DNA of 64,000 nt from Streptomyces sp. ISL-12 (lineage in GTDB: Bacteria > Actinomycetota > Actinomycetes > Streptomycetales > Streptomycetaceae): positions 85,281 to 149,280 of the forward strand of contig NZ_JAGGOO010000110.1 of assembly GCF_018614415.1 (NCBI RefSeq), given 5' to 3'. Position 1 is the stretch's first letter. Each line of letters begins with the position of its first letter. The notes beneath the pieces were generated by a model. That model was given only the letters and a program-made list of their open reading frames with translations. It was not told the origin of the DNA and did no database searches. The position numbers and the translations under genes were made by a program. This document shows positions 8,882 to 18,500 of the stretch, piece after piece.

Positions 8882-9633
8882 GGAGGCTGGAGGGCAAGGT
8901 CGTCGTGGTCACGGGTGCCGCCCGTGGCCAGGGCGCCGCCGAGGTGGCGGCCCTCGCCCGGGAGGGCGCCCGGGTCATCGCGACCGACGTGTCACCGGCG
9001 GGCGGCTGCCGCCGCCTCGACGTCAGCAGCGACCGTGAGTGGTCCCTGCTGGCAGCCGAGTTGGCGGAGACGTACGGGCAGGTGCACGGCCTGGTGAACA
9101 ACGCGGGCGTCACCTGGCGGGCCCGGGTCGGTGACGTACGGGCCGAGGACTTCGAGCGGGTCCACTCGGTCAACGTCACCGGTCCGCTGCTCGGCATCCA
9201 GCGGCTGAGCCCGCTGATGCCGCCCGGCTCCTCGATCGTCAACGTCGGCTCCTCCGCCGCGCTCACCGCGCACTACCCGGTCGCCTACACGGCGAGCAAG
9301 TGGGGTCTGCGGGGCCTGTCGAAGGCGGCGGCGCTGGAGCTGGGCCCGCGCGGCATCCGGGTGAACACGGTCCACCCCGGTCACATCGAGACCGAGATGA
9401 CCGCCTCCGCCGCTCCGGCGTTCCGCGCGGCCAACGTCCGCGAGACCCCGCTGGGCCGCACGGGCACGGTCGACGAGGTGGCGCCGCTGGTGGTGTTCCT
9501 GCTGTCGGACGAGTCGTCGTTCATCACCGGCGCGGAGATCCCGGTGGACGGCGGGCTGACCGCGCACGGCGGCGTCAAGTCGGTCTCCGACGCGCTGCGC
9601 CCGCAGCCGCCGCCCGGTCCCGGCGCACCGTAG
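8878..9633 (+). CDS. Short-chain dehydrogenase/reductase
   Basis: A classical SDR of 251 aa, the last gene of the catabolic operon. It shows the cofactor motif TGAARGQG at the N-terminus, NNAG in LVNNAGVTW, the catalytic Ser in VGSSAAL, and YTASK (Tyr-x-x-x-Lys). The C-terminal IPVDGGLTAHGG is typical of the 3-oxoacyl reductase-like clade. The GTG start overlaps the preceding gene (GTGA) and follows CGGGAG. It probably oxidises or reduces a hydroxy/oxo intermediate using NAD(P). Immediately after its stop comes the palindrome in front of the MFS gene. Confidence 0.88.
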   Translation: MRRLEGKVVVVTGAARGQGAAEVAALAREGARVIATDVSPAGGCRRLDVSSDREWSLLAAELAETYGQVHGLVNNAGVTWRARVGDVRAEDFERVHSVNVTGPLLGIQRLSPLMPPGSSIVNVGSSAALTAHYPVAYTASKWGLRGLSKAAALELGPRGIRVNTVHPGHIETEMTASAAPAFRAANVRETPLGRTGTVDEVAPLVVFLLSDESSFITGAEIPVDGGLTAHGGVKSVSDALRPQPPPGPGAP

Positions 9634-9649
9634 TGTACGTTCGTACGCT
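9632..9649. promoter_or_regulatory. TetR-type palindromic operator, copy 1
   Basis: AGTGTACG TT CGTACGCT is an 18-bp inverted repeat with 7 of 8 arm positions paired, 20 nt before the MFS start codon. The 17-nt core GTACGTTCGTACGCTCT is repeated exactly at 10895-10911. An 18-bp palindrome is the usual size of a TetR operator, and a TetR gene closes this locus. Confidence 0.6.
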
Positions 9650-9669
9650 CTACGGGTAGGGTCGCGGCC

Positions 9670-10866
9670 ATGACAGTCGACACACCGGTCCGGCCCTCCG
9701 CGGCGGAGCGGCGGGCCCGTATCGCCGTCGCCCTGCTGTTCCTCACCAACGGCGCCGTGTTCGCCAACCTGCTGCCGCGCTACCCGGAGATCAAGGCCGG
9801 TCTCGGGATGAGCAACGCCGTCTACGGGCTGGCCGTCGCCGCGTTCCCGGCCGGCGCCATCGTGGCGGGACCGGCGGCCGGCGCGCTCGTGCGCAGGTTC
9901 GGATCGGCGCGGGTCGCCGTCGGCTGCACCCTGCTGACCGCCCTCGGCGCCCTCGCCGCGGGTACCGCCGGCTCGGTGCCGGTGTTCGCGGCGGCCCTGT
10001 TCCTGGCGGGGGCGATGGACGCGGTCACCGACGTCGCGCAGAACGCGCACGGCCTGCGCGTACAGCGCCGCTACGGACGTTCCGTCATCAACTCCTTCCA
10101 CGCGAGCTGGTCCGTCGGCGCGGTCACCGGAGGCGCCATGGCCGCCGGGGCCATCGCCCTGGACCTGACGCGCGGACAGCATCTGACGGTCTCGGCGGTC
10201 GTCTTCGGCGCCGTCGCCTGCCTCGCCCTGCGGCACTGCCTGCCCGGACCCGACACCGGACCGGAGGCCGACGGCCCCGAGAACCGGCAGCCACGGCACC
10301 CGGGCACCGCCCGCCGTACCGCCTACGTGCTGACCGCCCTCGTCCTGATCGCCACCGCCGGCACCCTCGTCGAGGACGCCGGGAACTCCTGGGCCGCCCT
10401 CTACCTCTCCGGCTCCCTGCACTCGTCGGCGGCGCTCGCGGCCACCGGCTACATCGCCCTGGTGGGCGCCCAGTTCGTCGGCCGCGTCATCGGCGACCGG
10501 CTCGTCGACCGCTTCGGGCAGCGCGCCGTGGCCCGGGCCGGCGGCCTGATCACCGCGGCCGGCATGGGCCTGGCCCTGGCGGTGCCCACCCTCCCCGGCA
10601 CCATCGCCGGCTTCGCCGCCGCCGGGTTCGGCGTCGCCACCCTCGTACCCGCCGCGATGCACGAGGCCGACGCGCTGCCCGGCCTCAGACCCGGCTCGGG
10701 GCTGACGATCGTCTCCTGGCTCATGCGCCTGGGCTTCCTGCTCTCCCCTCCCGTCGTCGGCCTCGTCGCCGACGCCGCCGGCCTGCGGCTGGGCCTGCTG
10801 GTGGTACCGCTGGCCGGGGTCCTCGTGGTGCTGTTCGCCGGGGTGCTGCGGTCACGCGAGCGCTGA
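9670..10866 (+). CDS. MFS transporter
   Basis: A 398-aa protein with about twelve hydrophobic segments, in the YbjJ/fucose-permease-like part of the major facilitator superfamily. The first loop reads LPRYPEIKAGLGMSNAVYGL and the second carries GALVRRFGSARVAVG, typical of the MFS loop 2-3 motif. It probably exports or imports a small molecule. The ATG lies 20 nt after a palindromic operator, so it is likely repressed by the TetR protein at 11527. Ligand unknown. It is not obviously part of the upstream catabolic operon because the operator separates them. Confidence 0.88.
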   Translation: MTVDTPVRPSAAERRARIAVALLFLTNGAVFANLLPRYPEIKAGLGMSNAVYGLAVAAFPAGAIVAGPAAGALVRRFGSARVAVGCTLLTALGALAAGTAGSVPVFAAALFLAGAMDAVTDVAQNAHGLRVQRRYGRSVINSFHASWSVGAVTGGAMAAGAIALDLTRGQHLTVSAVVFGAVACLALRHCLPGPDTGPEADGPENRQPRHPGTARRTAYVLTALVLIATAGTLVEDAGNSWAALYLSGSLHSSAALAATGYIALVGAQFVGRVIGDRLVDRFGQRAVARAGGLITAAGMGLALAVPTLPGTIAGFAAAGFGVATLVPAAMHEADALPGLRPGSGLTIVSWLMRLGFLLSPPVVGLVADAAGLRLGLLVVPLAGVLVVLFAGVLRSRER

Positions 10867-10891
10867 GCGCACTCCGGTACGCCCGTGCTGG

Positions 10892-10909
10892 AAGGTACGT
10901 TCGTACGCT
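10892..10909. promoter_or_regulatory. TetR-type palindromic operator, copy 2
   Basis: AAGGTACG TT CGTACGCT, sharing the exact 17-nt core GTACGTTCGTACGCTCT with copy 1. It lies 22 nt before the acetyltransferase start codon. A further half-site-like GTGTACGCTCGCAC follows at 10916-10929. Confidence 0.55.
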
Positions 10910-10931
10910 CTCGCGGTGTACGCTCGCACCC

Positions 10932-11516
10932 ATGGCGACGACGGACCACTTCGCGGGGGACCCGCGCACCAACCTGGAACGCATGCGGGCGGGCGACCTC
11001 TACATCGCCGACGACCCGGAGATCGCCCGCCGCCAGCAGCGGGCCGTACACCTGGCCGCCCGCTACCAGGCCGCCTACGCCGAGGACGCCGACGCGGCCC
11101 GTCCGCTCCTCGCCGAACTGCTCGGCGCGCTCGGCGAGGAGGCACACGTACGGCCGCCCCTGTACGTCGACTACGGCAGCAACATCACGATCGGTGCCCG
11201 TACCTTCGTCAACTACCACCTCACCGCCCTGGACGTCGCCGCCGTCACCATCGGCGCGGACTGCCAGATCGGGCCGAACGTCCAGTTGCTCACCCCGACC
11301 CACCCGCTGGAGCCGGGGCCCCGCCGCGACAAGCTGGAGGCCGCCCGGCCGATCACCATCGGCGACAACGTGTGGCTCGGCGGCGGCGCGATCGTACTGC
11401 CCGGCGTGACCATCGGGGACAACTCCGTCATCGGCGCCGGCGCCGTCGTCACCAAGGACGTCCCCGCGGACGTCGTCGCCGTCGGCAATCCCGCCCGCGT
11501 GGTACGGAGTCTGTGA
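10932..11516 (+). CDS. Hexapeptide-repeat O-acetyltransferase (maltose/galactoside acetyltransferase type)
   Basis: A 194-aa left-handed beta-helix acetyltransferase. It begins with the Mac-domain helix (NLERMRAGDLYIADDPEIARR) and continues with hexapeptide turns such as ITIGARTFVNYH, CQIGPNVQLLTPTHPL, IGDNVWLGGGAIVLPGVTIG and SVIGAGAVVTKDVPADV. The His of TPTHPL corresponds to the catalytic residue of LacA/Maa. It transfers acetyl from acetyl-CoA to sugar hydroxyls. It lies between two sites or genes linked to TetR control and is 10 nt upstream of that regulator, so it is probably co-transcribed with it. Confidence 0.92.
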   Translation: MATTDHFAGDPRTNLERMRAGDLYIADDPEIARRQQRAVHLAARYQAAYAEDADAARPLLAELLGALGEEAHVRPPLYVDYGSNITIGARTFVNYHLTALDVAAVTIGADCQIGPNVQLLTPTHPLEPGPRRDKLEAARPITIGDNVWLGGGAIVLPGVTIGDNSVIGAGAVVTKDVPADVVAVGNPARVVRSL

Positions 11517-11526
11517 GTCTGTCGCC

Positions 11527-12132
11527 ATGGCCACCGGACACACCGACCCCCAGCGCCGCGAACGCATCCTCGCCGCGACCCTCGACCTCATCGCCGACGA
11601 GGGGGTCGCCGGCGTCTCCCACCGGAAGATCGCCGCACGCGCCGGCGTGCCCCTGGGGTCGATGACCTACCACTTCGACGGCATGGACCGCCTGCTGAGT
11701 GAGGCGTTCCGCCGCTTCACCGACCACATCGTCGAACTCTTCGACGCCCATCTCGGCGCCCCGGCCGACCGCGACCAGGCCAGGGCGGCGGTGACCGACC
11801 TGATCCACGTCCTGTCGGAGGGCAGCCAACGCGACCTCGTCCTCACCCAGGAGCTGTACACCCTCGCCGCCCGGCGCCTCGCCTACCGGGAACTCACCCA
11901 CACGTGGATGGCCCGCAGCCGCGTCCACCTGGAGAAGCACTTCGACCCGGACACCGCCCGGCAACTGGACGCGCTCATCGAGGGCCTGACCCTCCACCGC
12001 GCGCTCGCCCAGCACCCCCACGACCGGGCCCTGACCCTGGAAGCCGTCACCCGTATCACCACGCCCGGCGCACCGGGTACACCGGGTTCACCGGGCGCCG
12101 CCCCCGCCACCCCCGGCGGCCGGGCCACCTGA
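11527..12132 (+). CDS. TetR-family transcriptional regulator
   Basis: A 201-aa repressor. The N-terminal HTH reads ILAATLDLIADEGVAGVSH then RKIAARAGVPLGSMTYHF, a textbook TetR helix-turn-helix, and an all-helical ligand domain follows. The C-terminus is low-complexity (repeated TPGAPG/PGSPG) and probably disordered. The ATG lies 10 nt after the acetyltransferase stop. It is the natural candidate to bind the two matching palindromes at 9632 and 10892. A strong hairpin follows the stop codon. Confidence 0.9.
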   Translation: MATGHTDPQRRERILAATLDLIADEGVAGVSHRKIAARAGVPLGSMTYHFDGMDRLLSEAFRRFTDHIVELFDAHLGAPADRDQARAAVTDLIHVLSEGSQRDLVLTQELYTLAARRLAYRELTHTWMARSRVHLEKHFDPDTARQLDALIEGLTLHRALAQHPHDRALTLEAVTRITTPGAPGTPGSPGAAPATPGGRAT

Positions 12133-12135
12133 CCG

Positions 12136-12172
12136 CCCGTGCGGCACGGACCTGACCGCTGTGCCGCACGGG
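12136..12172 (+). terminator. Hairpin terminator after the TetR gene
   Basis: A perfect 12-bp stem, CCCGTGCGGCAC (12136-12147) with GTGCCGCACGGG (12161-12172), and a 13-nt loop, three nt after the TetR stop codon. There is no T-tract, as is usual in Streptomyces. Confidence 0.7.
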
Positions 12173-12226
12173 CCCGCACCGTCCCGTTACAGCGTCTCCG
12201 GGTCGCCCCACGGTGGGGGAACGGTC

Positions 12227-12262
12227 AGGGGCCGGTCCCGGACGGCTCCGGGACCGGCCCCT
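12227..12262 (-). terminator. Hairpin terminator of the NRPS operon
   Basis: A perfect 16-bp stem, AGGGGCCGGTCCCGGA (12227-12242) with its complement at 12247-12262, and a 4-nt loop. It lies 12 nt beyond the mbtH stop codon in the leftward direction. It faces the TetR terminator, so the two convergent operons are insulated. Confidence 0.8.
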
Positions 12263-12274
12263 GGGGCCCGTCGG

Positions 12275-12496
12275 CTACGCCTCCCTCATGGCCGCGACCA
12301 GGCCGGCGGGGCGCATGTCGGTCCAGTTCTTCTCGATGTGCTCCAGGCATTCCTGGCGGCCGGCCGGGCCGTGCGCCGTGCTCCAGCCCTGCGGGACGTC
12401 GATCGACACCGGCCACAGCGAGTACTGGTTCTCGTCGTTGACAAGGGCCAGGTACTGGGCGTTCTCGTCCTCGAAGGGGTTGCTCACGTTGCTCAT
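12275..12496 (-). CDS. MbtH-like protein (NRPS adenylation chaperone)
   Basis: A 73-aa MbtH-family protein, reading MSNVSNPFEDENAQYLALVN at the start. It carries the family hallmarks NPFEDE, the YSLWP tryptophan, W in PQGWSTAHGP, and NWTDMRPAGL. MbtH proteins bind adenylation domains and are needed for folding or activity of many NRPS, especially those using tyrosine-derived residues. ATG at 12496 was chosen because GAGGAG precedes it by 7 nt; an in-frame ATG at 12523 would overlap the NRPS stop. It is the last gene of the leftward operon, directly after the four-module synthetase. Confidence 0.95.
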   Translation of the reverse strand: MSNVSNPFEDENAQYLALVNDENQYSLWPVSIDVPQGWSTAHGPAGRQECLEHIEKNWTDMRPAGLVAAMREA

Positions 12497-12519
12497 CTTC
12501 CGCTCCTCATCATCGATGT

Positions 12520-15500
12520 TCATCCGAGTTCGGCGAGGCGGGCGGCCAGGACCGGACCGATGGCGGCCAGGGACTCGGGCCGGGTCATGTCCTCGTGGCC
12601 GCAGTGGACGAGGTGCTCCTCGACGCTTCCCGCCACGTGCGGATGCCACAGCCGCGCCGTCAGGCCGTGGCCTTCCGGCTTCCGGGTGGCACGGAAGAGC
12701 AGCAGCGTTCCGTGGAAGACGCCGGGGGTGAAGTGCGCGGCCGCCCTGGTGTTGCGTTCGTAGGCCCGTGTCAGGCGCTCCGCGAGGCCGGCCGGCCACT
12801 CGGCGTCCGAGGAGCCCGCCATCTCCCTGCGCACCGCCTGGCCGGGCGATCCCGACGGCAGTTCCCCGACGTCGTGAAGCGGGTAGGCGTCCAGGACGGC
12901 GAGCAGGCCGACCCGCTTGCCCCGGCGCTCCAGCCGCACGGCGATCTCATGGGCGATCAGGCCCCCGACCGACCAGCCGACGAGGTGGTACGGACCGTCG
13001 GGGCACACCTCCAGCATCCTGGCGAGGTGGTCCTCCGCCATCTCACCGATGCTGTCCGGACCGTGGGCCGGAGGGTCGGCGACGGCCCGCGATTGCAGAC
13101 CGAGGACCGGACGGTCGGCCGGGATGTGCGCCGTGAGTCCGGAGAACGACCAGGCCAGGCCGCCCGCCGGATGCACGCAGAACAGCGGCGGCAGGCCGCC
13201 GCCCGACCGGAGGGGATGCAGCGCCTCGAAGTCTCCACCGGCACCGCGCACCTGGTCGGTCGTCGCGGCGAGCCGGGCCGGCGTGGGCGCCTCGAACAGC
13301 TGCCGCAGGCCCACCTCGACGCCGAGGACCGAACGCAGCCGGCTGAGCAGCTTGGCCGCGAGCAGGGAATGGCCGCCGAGTTCGAAGAAGTCGTCCTCGA
13401 CCGAGACCTCCGGCACCCCCAGCACCTCGGCGAACACCCCGCACAGCGCCTTCTCCCGCTCGTCCCGCGGCTCGCGCCCGCCGGCCGTGCCGAGGTCGGG
13501 CGCCGGCAGGGCCGTGCGGTCGAGTTTGCCGTTCGGGGACAGCGGAAGGGCCTCCAGGACGACGATCGCGGTGGGCACGAGATAGGCCGGCAGCGTCGAG
13601 GCGAGCTGCCGCCTCAGCGCCGACGGGTCGGGAACGGCGCCGGGCTCGGGCACCACGTAGGCCAGCAGCCGGTCGTCCCGGACGACGGCGGCCGCCTGGG
13701 CGACGCCGGGCAGCGCGGCCAGTTCGGCCTCCACGTGGCCGGGCTCGACCCGGAACCCCCGCACCTTGACCTGGTCGTCGGACCGCCCGAGGAAGTGCAG
13801 CCGGCCGTCGCCGTCATGGCGTACGAGGTCTCCGGTGCGGTACATCCGCGTCCCCGCCGTGCCGTACGGGTCGGCGACGAACCGCGACGCGGTCAGGGCC
13901 GGCCGGCCCAGGTAACCGCGGGCGAGTGCCGGGCCGCTGACGTACAGCTCCCCCGGAACACCGGTCGGGACCGGGCGCAGCGAGGGGTCGAGGACACGCA
14001 GCCCCACCCCGTCGACGCCCGTGCCGATCGTGGCAGGCCCGTCCGGGTCCAGCGGCTCGCTCATGGTGGCGCAGACCGTGGTCTCGGTGGGTCCGTACGC
14101 GTTGAGCAGGCGGACCCGGCCGGCCAGCCGGCGAACGGCGTCGCGGGGCAGCGCGTCGCCCGCGACGGCCAGGGTGGTCAGGGCCGCCAGGCTGTCGTCG
14201 GACATCAGCGGCAGGGCGGCCGGGGGGAGGGTCAGATGGCTGACGGAACGCGCTGCGAGCAGTTGTGCCAGCGGGGCGCCCGGCATCAGTTCCTCCTGCG
14301 GGGCCACCACGAGCGCGGCGCCGGCGAGCAGGGCCATGCACAGTTCGGAGAAGGCGGCGTCGAAGCTCGGTGACGCGAACTGCAGGACCCTGCTGCGTTC
14401 GTCCACCACGAACCTGGCGATCTGGCTCCCGGCGAGCCCGGCGATGCCCGCGTGCGTCACGACGACGCCGTTGGGGCGGCCCGTCGAGCCGGAGGTGTGG
14501 ATGACATAGGCCGGGTGACCGGGTGCCAGGGCCGCGAGCCGGTCGCCGGGGGCCAGGTCGGTGCCGGACTCCCGGGCGATCCGGGCGGCCGTCTCCGGGT
14601 CACCGAGCAGGTCCGGGTCCACGACCAGGTCCGGCCGGGCGTCGTCGAGCACGAGCCGGACGCGCTCGGCGGGGTATGCCGGATCGACCGGGAGGAAGGC
14701 GGCACCGGACTTCAGCACCGCCAGTGTCGCCACGACCTGCTCCACGGACCGTGGCAGGCGCAGCGCCACCAGGCCCTCGGGGCCGGCGCCGGCCGCGACG
14801 AGGTACCGGGCCAGCCGGTTCGCACGCCGGTTCAGCTCGGTGTAGCTGATCTCGTCGTCGCCGCAGACCAGCGCGGTACGGTGCGGAGTGCGCCGCACCT
14901 GTGCCTCGAACAGGTCGGGGAACACCGCCGGCCGGGGACCGGCCGTCCCGGACCGCAGGGTCTCCAGCAGCGCGTCCTCGCCCGGCAGCAGGATGTCGGC
15001 CGAGCTGATCGGCGCCTCGGGCCGGACTGCGACGTGCCGCAGCAGTCCGACGAACCGCTCGGCCATGCCCTCGGCCGTGGAGCGGTCGAACAGGTCGCTG
15101 CTGTACCGGAGCACACCGCGCATCCCCCGGGCCCCGGTGGCGTCGCGCTCCTCGACCAGATCGAACTCGAGGTCGAACTTGGCGGCGGGCACCTCGACCT
15201 CGTGGGCCTCGGCCCGGATACCGGCCAGTGCGGGGAGCGCCGCCGAGCCGTTGCGCAGCGCGATCATCACCTGGAAGAGCGGGTGACGGGCCGGGGCCCG
15301 CTCGGGGTTGAGCGCCTCGACCAGCGTCTCGAAGGGCACGTCCTGGTGGGCGTAGGCGGTCAGCGCCGTCTTGCGCGCCCGCTCGACCAGCTCGCCGAAG
15401 CCGGGATCGCCGTGCGCGTCGAGGCGCAGCACCAGCGTGCCGGCGAAGAAGCCCACCAGGTCGTCCAGCGCCTCGTCGGTCCGCCCGGAGACCGGTGTCC

Positions 15501-18500
15501 CCAGGGGGATGTCGGCACCCGCGCCGAGGCGGACGAGCAACGCCGCGACCGCCGCGTTCATCACCATGAACGTGCTGGCACCGAAGGTGCCCGCCAGCTC
15601 CGTGAGCCGCCGGTGCGTCGTGGCGTCCACGTCGAAGCGGACCGCGCCGCCCCGGTGTCTGGGCACCGCCGGCCGGGGGCGGTCCACCGGGAGCGTGAGC
15701 TCGGCGGGCAGCCCGGCCAGTTCGTCGCGCCAGAACGCCAGTTGGCGCGTCAGGGGGCTGTTCTCGTCGGTCTCGGTGCCGAGGCGGTCGCGCTGCCAGA
15801 TCGCGAAGTCGGCGTACTGCACCGGCAACGGCGGGAACGGGGGTTCACCGCCGTTCGTCCTGGCGCGGTAGGCGGTCGACAGATCGCGCAGCAGCACCTC
15901 GGTGGACCCGCCGTCCGTCGCGACGTGGTGGAACACGAACAGCAGCACGTGCTCGTCGGGCTCCCGGACGATCAGGGTCACGCGGACCGGGATCTCCCGG
16001 GCCAGGTCGAAGCCGCGGGCGGCGAGGGTGGTCAACTCCCGCTCCAGCGTGGCGTCGTCGGCACCGCCGTGGTCCACGACGTCCAGGTCCGGCCAGGTCT
16101 CGGCCACGACCTGCCGCGGCTCGCCCTCACTCTCCGGGAAGACGGTCCGCAGGCTCTCGTGCCGCCGGATCACGTCGCGGACCGCGGCCGCGAGCGCCGT
16201 ACGGTCGAGGGCACCCGACAGCCGGACGGCGACCGGCACGTTGTAGGTGGCGGACGGCCCCTCCAGACGGTTCAGGAACCACAGGCGGCGCTGAGCGAAC
16301 GACAGCGGGACGGTCCGCGGGCGCGGCATCGGCGCCAGCGGCACGCTCGTGTGGTCCGACTCGCCGATGCGGACGGCCAGTTCCTCGACGGTCGGTGCTT
16401 CGAAGACGGTCCGCAGCGGCAGGTCGACGCCGTACCGGGCCCTGATCCGGTTGGTGAGCTTCACCGCCATCAGCGAGTGGCCGCCGATGTCGAAGAAGCT
16501 CTCGTCCACGCCGACCGCGCCGGCACCGGCGAGCTCGGCGAAGACCGCGCACAGTTGCTCCTCCAGTGGGGTGCGGGGCTCGCGACGGGAGCGCTCGCCG
16601 GACCCGGGGTCCGGTGCGGGCAGCGCCTTGCGGTCGAGTTTGCCGCTGGACGTAAGCGGCAGCGACCCCATGGTCACGATCACGCCCGGCACCATGTGGC
16701 CGGGCAGCACCGAGGCCAGGTCGCGGCGCAGCCGCGCGGTGTCCACCGAGGCGTCCGGGGCGGGGACCACGTAACCGACCAGCCGCTGGTCGCCGCCGGC
16801 CGTGCCACGCACCGCGGCGGCCGCCTCGGCCACGCCCGGCATGCGGCGCAGCGCGGTCTCGACCTCGCCCGGTTCGACGCGGAACCCGCGGATCTTCACC
16901 TGGTCGTCCACGCGCCCCAGGTAGTCGATCTGCCCGTCGGTGGTCCACCGCACCAGATCGGCGGTGCGGTACATGCGGCTCCCCGGCTCGCCGAACGGGT
17001 CGGCGACGAAGCGCTCGGCGCTCAGCGCGGGCCGGCCGAGGTAGCCGCGGGCCACGCCGGAGCCGGCGATGTAGAGCTCTCCGGGGACCCCGGCCGGCAC
17101 CGGCTGCAGACGGTCGTCGAGGACGTACACCCGGGTGTGGGTCAGCGGGCGGCCGATCAGCGGCCGGCCGGCGCCGCCGTCCGCGTACCAGGCGGTCGAG
17201 TAGACCGTGGCCTCGGTGGGGCCGTAGATGTTCGCCACGGCGCAGCCCGGGACGGAGCGCCGGATCTGCTCCACGACCTCCTCGGTCAGCGCCTCGCCCG
17301 CCAGCACCATTCGGTCCACCGCCAGTACCGGCTCGTCCGTGGCCGGCACCGGTTCCGCCGCGGCCTGCCGCAGCAGCACCGAGACGACCGACGGCACACC
17401 GCTCGCCAGGCTTCCGGTGAACGGCCGGTCCGCGACCGCCAGCAGGTCCCGCGCCACCTCGACGCTGCCGCCCGCGGCGAGCGGGGCGAAGATCTCGAAG
17501 ACCGAGACGTCGAAGCTGAGCGAGGTCGCGGCGAGCACCCGGGCCAGGCCGTCGCGCCCGAAGGCGGCCACCGCCCAGGCGACCAGGGCGGCCATGCTGC
17601 GCCGGGAGACCACGACGCCCTTGGGCCGGCCCGTGGAGCCCGACGTGTGGATGACGTAGGCGGCTCGGTCCGGGTGCTGCCCGGCGTCGCCGAGGCGGTC
17701 CGGGGAGAGGGCGTCGACCGTGCCGCGTTCCTCGGGGTCGTCCAGTACGAGCCTGGTCACGCCGGGGGCCTCCGGCAGGAGTGCGGCGACGTCGGACGTC
17801 GTCACGAGCAGGACCGGTGACACGTCCGCGAGCACGTACGCGTTGCGCGCCGCCGGGTAGCCCGGGTCGACGGGCAGGTAGGCCGCTCCGGACTTCAGCA
17901 CCGCGAGCAGCACGGCGATCGTCTCCGCGGAGCGAGGCACGGCGACCGCCACGAACCGCTCCGGTCCCGCGCCGAGGCGCACGAGCCTGCGTGCCAGCCG
18001 GTTCGCCTCGGCGTCCAGCCGGGCGTAACTCCACTCGGCTCCCTGGCACACCACCGCCACGGCCTCGGGCCGCTCGGCGACGCGGGCCTCGAACAGGGCG
18101 ACCGGGTCCCCGCCGGGAGCGGTGGCGGGGCCGGCCGACGGGGCCGGCAGGGCGTTCCCGTGGTGCAGGAGCCTCTCCCGCTCCCCCGGTTCCAGGATGT
18201 CGACGGCCCCGATGCGGACCTGCTGGTCCCGTGCCACGGCCGCCAGGAAACGCACCAGCCGGCCGGTCAGGCGCCCGACGCTCTCCGGGTCGAACAGATG
18301 GGTGCGGAAGACCACCCTGCCCCGCATCCCGTCGGGCGCCCTGTCCGGCGTCAGCCGTTCGCGCAGCTCGATGTCGAGGTCGAACTTGGCCCGGTCCGGG
18401 CGGACCTCGAGGGCCTCGGCGACCAGGCCGGGCAGCGCGAGGTCCGGCTCGACGTTGTTCTGCAGGGTGAGCATCACCTGGAACAGCGGGTGACGCCCCA

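Noticed and set aside
12139..12763. + strand frames between the TetR gene and the NRPS 3' end
   Set aside because: They run through two perfect terminator stems and antisense to mbtH; no recognisable protein.
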